From: Haliclona indistincta
Lineage: Eukaryota; Porifera; Demospongiae; Haplosclerida; Chalinidae
Assembly (NCBI GenBank): GCA_964017065.1
Contig: OZ024792.1
Coordinates: 1,177,363-1,241,362 of the forward strand
Direction: 5' to 3'
Length of the DNA stretch: 64,000 nucleotides
Part shown: piece after piece, positions 43,446 through 53,489 of the stretch
How positions within the stretch are numbered: position 1 is the first letter of the stretch
Layout of the letters: each line of letters begins with the position of its first letter
The notes under the pieces: generated by a model
Database searches by the model: none
Told to the model about the DNA's origin: nothing
What the model saw: the letters and a program-made list of their open reading frames with translations, nothing else
Position numbers and translations under genes: made by a program

Positions 43446-43738
43446 GTGACCAAGAGTGTGTGTGTATGTTCTTTGTCTAATATTCAATACCTAGTGATTG
43501 TAATTGGTGTGTTTAGAGTACATTTGTGGTGTGAGTGTTGCTAAGTTGCACCAGTTGTGTTTTAACTTTCATAAACAATGGGTCTCTGTTATCAGAACCA
43601 GCAACAGATATATACACATTGAAATTAACATTTTGAAAATGATTACAACGAAGGGTAAACTGTTTACACACTTCAGTTTATAACAGTGCCAGCCAGCTCA
43701 AACTGCTCAACTGGGCAGTACAGAACGTCAGTGTCAAG

Positions 43739-44860
43739 ATGCAGTCATGCGCAGCAATAGTAATCAGCTTTGTACTTCTCATTGGAGCATTAGCCAGTGA
43801 TGATGAAGGTAGTGGAGAAGACACACAGTGCAGTCCCAATGACTCCATGTATGTGCAACAACAGCATAGCAACATCTCAACTGTTATACACTTCTACTGC
43901 ATTTGAACTATCTCTAAGTGATATCAAGGAGGTATATGGAGTAGCCAAAATGCCTGTTTATTTACCTTAGCCGATAAACAAGTCATGCACTGGAACGATT
44001 CCTTAATTATAAATTTGTTGTCTGGTACTGCCAACAGCGACAATACAGTGGAGCCTCGCAAATTTTGACATCCAAAAAGTTAATGCCTGGTGAAAATGCA
44101 CATTGTGTTCCTGCACAGCGCCATAGGGTACAATTTGTTGTCAGTATTCAGACTGGCCATTACATTTTAATAGCTAAGGATTATTGTTCCCGATGCTCCT
44201 TAGTTGCTCTTTAGTCCAAGACTGCGATGCATTTTACGGAGTCTTGCCGGCATATTGTATCAGGAACAATATGAGCATGCTGTCAGCGATTGCACTACAG
44301 TTTCTAAGCGGTGTGTTTCCCATCCTTGTGGTCTTCATGACCTATGTCACTATTGAGCTGCACAGCAAGAGCTTTAGACCAGTAGTGGTGCTCTTGCATG
44401 AAGCCATTCAACCAATGCTGCATCCGATTTCGAAGACGAATGAGTCCAAAGACCTCAGTAATGGACGCCTTTTCATTAATTATTTTGTGTCCTTTACAAA
44501 GTTTATTGTAATCTCTTGCATGCTACATGTACTTGCTCATAACTGGATGACCAGCTCACAGACTTATGTGACTTATCTTTACGACGGAACAGTGAAGTAT
44601 TTCGAAAATGATTACATACTGTATGTCTCGCTGTCCATATAGCTGTACTGATATTCTTTGTCATACCTCTTCCTCTTCTAGCTACTGCTATTGTACCCTC
44701 AGCTATTGTATACCCTATTGTAGCCGCCATCTTGTTTTCTACATAGGGACGCATCCTAATTTTTTGCAATTACATTAATAGTCTTGGAAGGATTGTACAA
44801 TGAACACAATAAGTCTTCGTTACTAGTTAATATTATTTTCATTGCCGATTGGCAATGATA
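43739..44860 (+). pseudogene. array member H (type II), decayed
   Basis: Begins like L with ATG 43739 (MQSCAAIVISFVLLIGALAS), but a deletion near 43843 joins SMYVQQQHS out of frame. About 43880-44180 is unrelated sequence shared with pseudogene J. Type II coding resumes at about 44220 (FYGVLPAYCIRNNMSMLSAI, HSKSFRPVVVL) with frameshifts near 44393 and 44640, and is cut at LLLYP by a block ending GTAGCCGCCATCTTGTTTTC. Afterwards a fragment of a type I-like C-terminal region follows (ATTGTACAATGAACACAATA). The junctions are the same as in J. Confidence 0.85.
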
Positions 44861-45525
44861 CGTAGGGATGACCTCGAATTATGTGTGAAAATGAGTTATC
44901 GCACATATCTCTACTGTTATCGTTCTGTTGCCTCCACCTTTACCACCATCCTTCATCCTCTATTTCTTTCAGAAACTGCCTCAAATGATATTTAGAACAC
45001 TTATAGTTCATTTCTAACACTTTTGGAGCGAGATTAGCTAAATTTGACTAGCTAAATTAGCTAAATTTAACTTCTAATGACGCAATTTGGCATCATACAT
45101 ACATCAGACACCATAAATTCATCAAAAAGTGCTAAAATATTCCGAAATTGAGCTAACTTAAAGAAAACAGACATATGGGCCATCATTATAATGTTATTTT
45201 ACAATTTGAAACATGGCTTGAACAGATGTTGGATTTCCTCATAGCAACGATAGCACATAGTGTTTATCTTGCTACATGACTACTACTATACTGAGTTTAT
45301 CTCAATTCTGAAACTGAAAAGCTTGTTTTCCACACATGATCAACAAGCAGCTATAACTCAGTCATGTTGATATAAAACACATCTGATAATGAACAAAGAT
45401 CAAACTGAAACCGATCTGTGGGTTAAAGTAAATGTGAATTTACGGTTTATGCTTTCAACCACAATGTTGTCATAAAGTCAACTATTCAGCATAACTACAG
45501 TACAAGCAGTTTTAACTGACCAAAC
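44861..45525. other. spacer with type-2 upstream region of I
   Basis: The left part has GTAGGGATGACCTCGAATTA and short repeats of GCTAAATTTGACTAGCTAAA; the right part is the upstream block shared with G and K. The sequence around 44975-45110 (GATATTTAGAACACTTATAG, TTCTAATGACGCAATTTGGC) recurs near 48.04 and 52.95 kb. Confidence 0.5.
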
Positions 45526-47070
45526 ATGTCAAACAGCAACGCTTGTGTTTTTCTAGCTGTGGTACTGTTGGCTACCAGCTGTGTATCATTGGCTTGTGAG
45601 TGTGAAGAGAATGGAGAAATAAACTGGACCTGCTGTTGCTGGACACAAGTTTACTGTGATTTTGATCATGGCTCTAACAGTGACAAGAGCAACACATCTA
45701 TAGTGATTGGAGGGATGTGTCCTATTGCTGGTAGTCAGCTCTCTAACAAACAGAAACTAACAGACGATCTGAACATGTGTGAAGATGCCAATCGAGCAGG
45801 AGTGCGCTGTGGTCCAGGTTACTCACTAGTTGTCAACTCGTTCCAATACTCGTGTGTTAATACTACACGTTTTCGTGTCTTCAACTGGCTTGTGTACTTT
45901 GTAGTGCAGTTTCTGTATCTTTCTGTGGTGTATCTAATAGTTGTGCTCTGTAACATTCGAGCCATGGACGAGAGAGCCAATGCCTTCATTCTTCTTGACT
46001 TATACCGAGTGTGGGTATTGGTGCTACCACATGAATATAGAAACAGCTCTTTACCGATAGGACTGAAAAAGGCAATTGTATATATTTACGATATGTGGAA
46101 TCTTGATGTTGCTCAAGGTCTGTTCATTGGTGATCTTTGTCTTTCTGGTAATATTACGATACTGACAGCTTTCTGTTTGCAGTATGTGACAGCTCTTTTC
46201 CCTCTTGTACTAATGCTCATTACATACGTCTTAATTGAGTTGCATGCCAGAGACTGTCGGATTCTTGTTAAACTGTGGAGACCATTTCACAATGTTTTAG
46301 CACGTTTCCGACGCAAGCTGGATCAGAAAACTTCAGTCATTGATGCTTTTGCAACTTTTCTTCTCCTTTCTTACACAAAGTTTACAATCATATCATTTAA
46401 CCTGTTAGCTCCCTCAGTAATATTTGGAACGAGGAAACTGGTACTCTTATATGATGGAGAGGTTGACTACTTTTCAGCCAAGCATGCACCATATTTTGGA
46501 ATGGCCATCTTTGTCCTACTCTTCATAGTTCTTCCTCCTCCTATTCTATTGTTTCTTTATCCAACAAAGAAATTCCAACGATTTCTTGATCGATTCAATC
46601 TGAGGAGCCATTTTCTAACAATATTCACTGATGCATTTCAAGGTTGCTACAAGGACAGCAGCAATGGTGGACGAGATTGTCGGTTCTTTGCTGGACTATA
46701 CTTTGTAGTTCGAATTATCGTCTTTGCCACATATTCCTTGATTCATTTTCAACATCCCTACATAATATACTTAGTTATTCAGAGGACAATACTTATAATG
46801 GCTGCTTTGTTTGCCATCTTTCGTCCGTACAGAAGAGACATATTCAACAAACTTGACACATTGATCTTCCTAATCCTTGCTTTTGTGATTACAAAGATTA
46901 TGGAGACAAGATCATATACCGATTATAGTGATGCTTTGTTAGGATTACAAATTTCGATATACACCATCTTATGGATTCCAGCTCTTACTTTGCTCTGCTT
47001 CAAAATATTTCAGTTTTCTGTTCGTCTGTGCAAAAAGCGTCGAGGAGGGTTACACATTTTATCGAGATAG
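45526..47070 (+). CDS. array member I (type I), shortened and probably decaying
   Basis: ORF of 514 aa. Compared with G it has several in-frame deletions: part of the first Cys cluster (QKHVRMFGGK), the VSDSYCVTH segment, the CGKCSP pair (now RCGPGYSLVV) and ten residues after RANAFIL. An extra T near 47049 (GGAGGGTTACACA against GGAGGGTACACA) shifts the frame so the conserved tail is replaced by GLHILSR. The tail DNA persists to about 47159. All main helices remain. The loss of four or more conserved ectodomain Cys makes normal folding doubtful; alternatively a neofunctionalised copy. Confidence 0.7.
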   Translation: MSNSNACVFLAVVLLATSCVSLACECEENGEINWTCCCWTQVYCDFDHGSNSDKSNTSIVIGGMCPIAGSQLSNKQKLTDDLNMCEDANRAGVRCGPGYSLVVNSFQYSCVNTTRFRVFNWLVYFVVQFLYLSVVYLIVVLCNIRAMDERANAFILLDLYRVWVLVLPHEYRNSSLPIGLKKAIVYIYDMWNLDVAQGLFIGDLCLSGNITILTAFCLQYVTALFPLVLMLITYVLIELHARDCRILVKLWRPFHNVLARFRRKLDQKTSVIDAFATFLLLSYTKFTIISFNLLAPSVIFGTRKLVLLYDGEVDYFSAKHAPYFGMAIFVLLFIVLPPPILLFLYPTKKFQRFLDRFNLRSHFLTIFTDAFQGCYKDSSNGGRDCRFFAGLYFVVRIIVFATYSLIHFQHPYIIYLVIQRTILIMAALFAIFRPYRRDIFNKLDTLIFLILAFVITKIMETRSYTDYSDALLGLQISIYTILWIPALTLLCFKIFQFSVRLCKKRRGGLHILSR

Positions 47071-48186
47071 CTCACATTTTGGTCCTAACTCAAGTATTCA
47101 GGATCGCCAATACAACCTCATCACTCAACCCATTGTAGTGAGTCTGATTATCAAGACTGAGTGACCAAGCAGCTAGCTAGTGTGTGTGTGTATGTTCTTT
47201 GTCTAATATTCAATACCTAGCGATTGTAATTGTTGTGTTTAGAGTACATTTGTGGTGTGAGTGTTGCTATGTTGCACCAGTTGAGTTTTAACTTTCATAA
47301 ACAATGGGTCTCTGTTATCAGAACCAGCAACCATATACACATTGAAATCAACATTTTGAAAATGATTACAATGAAGGTTAACCCTTTAAGGCCTATAGCG
47401 GCTTTAGCCGCCATAATTGACTCCACCTACTCTAGACGTCATAAAAGGTGCAAAAAGTGCTCTAGAAAGGTCAAATCAAGTTGATTTGCAAAAGATGACT
47501 TTACCTGAAAAAACCACCTGTTTTTCGGCGTGCCCTCCCCACTAAAATGTACAGCACGGGGGGAATTTTAAAGGGGGGTGTCCTCCCGTTAACCTGGGGT
47601 TTTAAGGGGCGAGCCCCTCGCCACTTTTGGCATTTTTAAGGCTTCAGGATGCCCGGAAATGCATACTTGGGCATGGAATATGGTGTAAACTGTGCTGTTT
47701 GCTCACCTGGACACCACCAGGTTATTGTATCAGTGACAAGGGCTAAACGAAGATCAAAATTGGCTGAAAAATGACGAGGTCGCAGCACTTAAGTGGCTTC
47801 AGTTCCGAAGTGGGAGTGGCCAACTCAGAGTTTAGTACATGGTTGTAAACTTTGACATACCAGGAAACAACAGTGCCAGTTTGGAACAGCTAACGAACTG
47901 CATGTTGTAAAAAATGCAAGACAAACTGTCAGTTTAGAGCAAGTCGAATTTTCGTCAAAATAATTCAGTCCCTAAAAAGTTAATCACCTTATAATCCTTC
48001 AAGGCACATTTCATCCAAAACTGATTTTATATGACATTTAGAACACTTAGAGTTGATTTTCAACAACTTTGGAGCAATTCCAACAAGATCTACAATTTTT
48101 GATGAAAAATCATTAAACTGTTTACACACTTCAGTTTATAACAGTGCCAGCCAGCTCATTGGGCAGTACAGAACGTCAGTGTCAAG
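47071..48186. other. I-J spacer with inserted TTAA-type element
   Basis: 47160-47380 matches the G-H and K-L spacers (TTTGTCTAATATTCAATACC, AACAATGGGTCTCTGTTATC). That match breaks at TTAA 47378 and resumes at about 48114 (TTAAACTGTTTACACACTTC). The insert is described separately. Confidence 0.6.
47382..47979 (-). mobile_element. internally deleted relative of the TTAA-flanked element
   Basis: TTAA precedes CCCTTTAAGGCC at 47378-47381, and a degenerate CTAAAAAG-TTAA end lies near 47972-47983. Internal blocks match the larger element at 49002-52115 in reverse complement: GGCTTCAGGATGCCCGGAAA (51840s), CTGAAAAATGACGAGG and GAAGTGGGAGTGGCCAAC (49160-49215), and AAAATAATTCAG next to the end. No ORF. 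Contains unusually G-rich runs near 47555-47580. Confidence 0.65.
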
Positions 48187-49001
48187 ATGCAGTCATGCGC
48201 AGCAATAGTAATCAGCTTTGTACTTCTCATTGGAGCATTAGCCAGTGATGATGAAGGTAGTGGAGAAGACACGCAGTGCAGTCCCGATGACTCCTTGTTG
48301 GACTGTATGTGCAACAACAGCATAACAATGCCGTTTCCAGGAGCTGTGAGTTGTGAGTTGAGAGACGTGAACAATACCAGAATAATAGACCGTATTCGCG
48401 AGCGATTCTCAAACCTTAATTAATTTCTACTTCATCTGGTACGACGAGCGCCTCTTTCCCATAGAGTCTACCAGAATACACGAGTTCTTCAACCGGACCT
48501 CCTCATGAAGCGAGCCCGTTCGTGAGGACTCGGACACACGGGTCAATTGTGTGGAGGATGCAAACTAAACCACAGCCTGGTAATCAATTCCTATTTCTAC
48601 ACATTCGAGTGCAACTTGAACCGAACAAAGCATGCAACAGTAGCTACTGGATAGGCTGTCATCAAAGACTGGACTGGACTAATGGTATGTAGGGTGACCA
48701 CTATTTAAGATGGCGGCTACTCTTGAGTGAAAATGAATTATCGCACATAATAATATCTCAACTGTTATACATTTCTACTGCATTTTAACTATCTCTAAGT
48801 GATATCAAGGAGGTGTACGGAGTAGCTAAAATGCCTGTTTACTTACTTTAGCCGATAAACAAGTCACTGGAACAATTCCTTAATTATAAAATTGTTGTCT
48901 GGTATTAACTGCCAACAGCAACAATACAGTGGAGCCTCGCAAATTTTGACATCCAAAAAGGTGTTCTGGTTATTCGCCAGGTGCCATGGTCTGCACTTTA
49001 A

Positions 49002-52000
49002 CCCTTTAATTGCTGAATTATTTCGTCCAAATTTTGACCTGCTCTAATTAAGCTGGTAGTTTGTCTTGCAATTTTCTCCACCATCCCGTACGCTAGCTGT
49101 TCCAAACTAGCACCCTATTCTCCTGGTATATAAAATTTTACGACCATGTGCTAAACTCCAAGTTGGCCACTCCCACTTCGGAACTGAGTGTTGCGGCCTC
49201 GTCATTTTTCAGCTGATTTTGGTCTTCGTCTATCCTGGTGGTGTCCAGGTGAGCAAACAGGACAGTTTAGACCATATAGTCCAGTAATTATATTAAAATT
49301 ATTGGCCAAACCTCACACTAATTGCAACAAAAGCAAACTCAACTGCAATTGTTTCCTTAATATGTCCGCAATCACTCGTAAAAAGTCCTAAGGAATCCCA
49401 TGGAGGGAAATATGTGAAATCAGTTAATATTATAATTTACATTTTGACACCTATCGTTTTTCTAATTATCTGAATTCAACAAGCTATTTTACAGCTTAAA
49501 TATTATTTATAGCATATAAACTTATAACTAATAGAAAGCTATATCTTTGAACTATCATTTGAGACCAATAACGTACACTTGAAGCAAACTCTGAATGAGC
49601 TATGACCCAAAATAATATAAATGATACTGACAAATTTGCACGAAAATTAATAATGTTCATGTTTGATCATGAGAGTACATTTAGAACATAATCAATGTCA
49701 GAAAAATCACCATGTATGCTGTCTTCCTCATCATCTTCAAAAAGTGATGAATTTGTATAGCCAGATCCTCTGCAATTACCGCATGCTGGAGTGCACTTTT
49801 TGTCAAATTGTGCTTCTTGCAAGGCTACAGTCTGACGTGTCTTGCAGTTACATCTGATGATGTGTAGCAAATGTTCTGGTGCTGGAGTTCATGTTTTTTG
49901 TTGTGGCACAAATCCATAGTCACACACTTGCCATGCCCAGTCTGTTGGGTGAAGAGCGTCTGCTGATCCTTTCCATTGCTGGACTTGAAGATTCACACGT
50001 AAGCTATGATATTTTGCTGCCGCAGATGTTGGTGGTAAAGATTGTGGTTTAACATGCTGAGATGACTTTGAAGCCACTTTGTCACAAAAATGCTGATATC
50101 GAAGAGAATCCAAACTGTCAGTTGATTTTCCATTGTAGATGATAACCAGGGCTTTCTCACCAGCTGCTATTACATCACTTGGGGTGGCAGGATAGGCATC
50201 GAATACTGCTGCATACTCACGGAAGGTAATGTTGGCTCGAAATCTCTTGAGAGATGCTCCCTTATCGATTCCAAAGAGATGGGATGTAATGTCACGTCCA
50301 AGAAATGCATGCATAAAAAGAATGTGGTTGCAAACTTCTGGACCAAGTCTTTGGTTTATACCTTTTGTGTTCCAGGTGCGGGGTTTCTTGTTGTCTTTTT
50401 TGGTTCGGGTCGAAAGAAGAGGTCATGTGAATCGAGGCTTGCAGTAGAACAATAAGGTCTGTGTCATATATCTCCAACTAGCACTGTGGTTGTGGTGGCA
50501 GCAGACTGGACGGCCTTTAGCACAATAAGCAGGTCGGCATTTCCAGATGCATGGTGTGTCTCATGCACAATTCATTTTCTGCAATTCTTCACTGAGCATA
50601 AAACGAATCTCTGTTTTGTTCTCCTTATTGGCTAAAAACTGATCCTTCTTGGTCGCAACACGCATGTCTGCTGTGAATGTCACAGTCATGCTAGATTTAC
50701 CCTTTGTCCTCCTCTGGTGTGTCACAACCCTTTGTGTTGGTAGCGCAAACACTACAATAGCATCTTTGTACTTCATTTTGACATAATCAGTGTACAGGTG
50801 GCAGATTTCCTTGTAGGTAGATCCATGAGACCAAGGTATACGATGAAGAAGTGCTCCACCATCTAAGACACACTGGACGTTACCTTGTATGATGTCTGCA
50901 GTATCATGTGGCTCACTGAGATTCCAGATAGCATCAGCAAAAGCTGGTTTGTCTGCTTCCCTTAGGAGAAGAGAGGAATCGAATAGAGCCGATGGGTAGC
51001 TGCATAGTTCATATATACTTGAAAACCGACTCTAGTTCATCAGACGAGTGCAATACAGTGATCAGCGCAGCCTCTGAAAGAGAAGCTGTGGATCTACTTG
51101 TATCTGGATCTGCTCTCCATCAATCTTGACTGATGACTTTGTGGCAAGAGTAATAGCTTGGCTTTTCTTTGTGAACGTATACTCAGCAGGTGTTTTTCCA
51201 TTCATGGACTCTAATATTGCATTTCCAACTGTAAAGGCTGTATCAACATTGACAGTTTAGTGGACATGGAGTCTGGTTGCAATGCTTTGTAGACTGGGAT
51301 CAGTGCTGAATGGATTTCGCTCCTGAAGATACTGCAGTACGGCTAGTGTATCCTTCCAGTCATGCAATTGCCTTGCTTTGGTCATATCTTTATTCTGGTC
51401 CCCAGTGTTGTAGTTAACTCATGTGAACTGTTGCATTGCCTGGTTAACATCAGCACATGCAGGCCGTGATAGTCACCAAAGCAAACGTTGATTTTCTGTC
51501 ATGCCTCTCCCTCTTGTGATTTCTCCACTATAGTCTTCAAACTTCTCATCAAAACTTGCTCAATGACCAGATAAACTTATTGTGAAATGCAAACGCCCAA
51601 ATCAGCTTTTAAGAAAAGTTTTAGTTAATTATTTATTATTAACACCTTGTTAAGTGGTGATAAACTGTTTTCTGAAATTTAGACACTTTCCCCCCACAGA
51701 ATTTCTTAGGACTTTTTATATGTTAAAGAGGAAACTATCAGGTATACAAAATCACTGAAATGGTTTTTGTTGCAATTTGTGGCAGGTCAAATCACAATAT
51801 TACTGGACTAATAGTCAACTTCACGACAATGCAAAGCGTGCGTTTCCGGGCATCCTGAAGCCACAAAAATGCAAAAAATTCGCCTCGGCCCTTCATTGGT
51901 TCCGCTCTACGGGATACAAACCTATATCAATCTTCGGTAACAGTAATGTTTTAGTTGAATAAGCGCGAGAAACAATTTTCGTTTTTTTTAGGAAAATTCC

Positions 52001-52115
52001 CATTCTACACTTTGACTTAATTAGAGATTTCTGAGGCACTCTACACACTATTTATGATGCCCAATGTGGGTGGTACTATTTATGACGCCTAAAGGCGTCA
52101 TTAGGGGTTAAAGGG
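49002..52115 (-). mobile_element. TTAA-flanked DNA transposon, decayed
   Basis: Flanked by TTAA at 48998-49001 and 52116-52119. Ends are CCCTTTAA at the left and TTAAAGGG at the right (inverted). The sister pseudogene H has a single TTAA (44080-44083) at the corresponding place before TGCCTGGTGAAAATGCAC. TTAA target duplications with CCC ends are typical of piggyBac-like elements, and TTAA is also used by Kolobok. The minus-strand coding remnants do not look like a piggyBac transposase to me, so the superfamily is open. Confidence 0.75.
49667..50776 (-). pseudogene. transposon protein remnant (HAFxGxDxTS type)
   Basis: Minus-strand pieces: 50561-50776 (upstream portion), 49889-50314 with HAFLGRDITSHLFGIDKGAS, PTSAAAKYHSLRVNLQVQQW and PTDWAWQVCDYGFVPQ, and 49667-49870 with IIRCNCKTRQTVALQEAQFD and CTPACGNCRGSGYTN. 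This order (HAFxGCDTTS, then an AAxxHxxRxxxQxxxW helix, then a Cys-rich xCxCK...CRGxxCxN end) is a familiar transposon-linked protein in cnidarian and sponge genomes. The consensus GCDTTS is changed to GRDITS, and frameshifts separate the pieces, so it is inactive. Confidence 0.7.
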
Positions 52116-52900
52116 TTAAGGCCTGGTGAAAATGCACACAAAACACATTGTGTTCCTGCGCAGCGCTATAGGGTCCAATTTGTCGTCAGTATTTCAGACA
52201 GGCTGTAGTTAACCACTACATTTTAGCAGTCATAACTAAGGATTATTGTTCCAGATGCTCCTTAGTCCAAGACTCCAATGTATCTTACGGAGTCTTGCCG
52301 GCACATTGTATCAGGAACAACATGAGCATACTGTCAGCGAATGCACTACAGTTCCTGTTTCCCATCCTTGTGATCTTCATGACCTATGTCGCTATTGAGC
52401 TGCACAGCAAGAGCTTTAGACCAGTAGTGGTGCTCTGGAAGCCATTCAACTGATGCTACATCCGATTTCGAAGACGAATGAGTCCAAAGACCTCAGTAAT
52501 TGACGCCTTGGCAATGTTCATCATTTTGTCCTATACAAAATTTATTGTAATCTCTTGCATGCTACTTGCTCCTAACCGGATGACTACAGTATCCGGCTCA
52601 CAGAGTTACGTGACTTATCTTTACGACGGAACAGTCAAGTATTTTGAAAATGATCACCTACTGTATGTCTCGCTGTCCATAGCTGTACTGATACTCTTTG
52701 TCATACCTCTTCCTCTTCTACTGCTATTGTACCCTCAGCTATTGTACCCCATTGTAGCCGCCATCTTGTTTTCTACATAGGGAAAGCACCCCAATTCTTT
52801 GCAATTACACTAATAGTCTTGGAAGGATTGTACAATGAACACAATAAGCCTTCATTACTAGTTAATACTATTTTCTATATCGTTCTGTTGCCTCCACCTT

Positions 52901-53489
52901 AAGCCACCATCCTTCGCCCTCTATTTCTTTCAGAAACTGCCTCAAATGATATTTAGACACTTAGAGTTCATTTCTGATACTTTTGGAGTGAGATTTGCTA
53001 AATTTGACAAAAGTCATTAACCCTTTAACCTCTAATGACGCCATTTGGCATCATACATACTTCAGACGCCATAACTTCATCAAAAAGTGCTAAAATAAAA
53101 TTATTCCGAAATTAAGCTAACTTGAAGAAAATAGTTATAAACTGAAATTATGGGACATCATTAGATGTTATCTCCCAATTTGAAACATGGCTTGAACAGA
53201 TGTTCGATTTCCTCATAGCAATGATAGCACATAGTGTTATCTTGCTATACATGACTACTATACTGAGTTTATCTCAATTCAAAATGAAAAGCTTGTTTTC
53301 CATACATGATCAACAAGCAATTATAACACATTCATGTCATAAAAACACATCTGATAGTGAACAAAGATCAAACTGAAACCTATCTGAAGATTAAAGTAGA
53401 TGTGAATTTACGGTTTATGCTTTCAACCACAATGTTGTCGTAAAGCCAACTATTGGCTATACAGTACAAGCAGTTGTCTCTGACCAAAC
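52901..53489. other. spacer with type-2 upstream region of K
   Basis: Near 53016 another TTAACCCTTTAACCTCTAAT terminus of the TTAA family is present, next to GACGCCATTTGGCATCATAC. The last 300 bp are the upstream block shared with G and I. No gene. Confidence 0.5.

Larger units (their letters stand above)
48187..52900 (+). pseudogene. array member J (type II), split by a transposon
   Basis: Starts like L (MQSCAAIVISFVLLIGALAS, LLDCMCNNSITMPFPGAVSC) and stops at 48421-48423 after frame breaks in the NTRI region. Broken coding pieces go on to about 48650 (GGATGCAAACTAAACCACAG). After the shared non-coding block comes the TTAA element (49002-52115); type II resumes at about 52270 (TATCTTACGGAGTCTTGCCG) with ORF MSPKTSVIDALAMFIILSYT at 52478-52780 ending at the same LLLLYP-QLLYP junction as H. 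It is thus a sister of H rather than an independent loss. Confidence 0.85.

Noticed and set aside
49002..52115. Calling the TTAA element a piggyBac transposon outright
   Set aside because: Ends and target fit, but the visible protein remnant does not show a piggyBac transposase; Kolobok and others also use TTAA.
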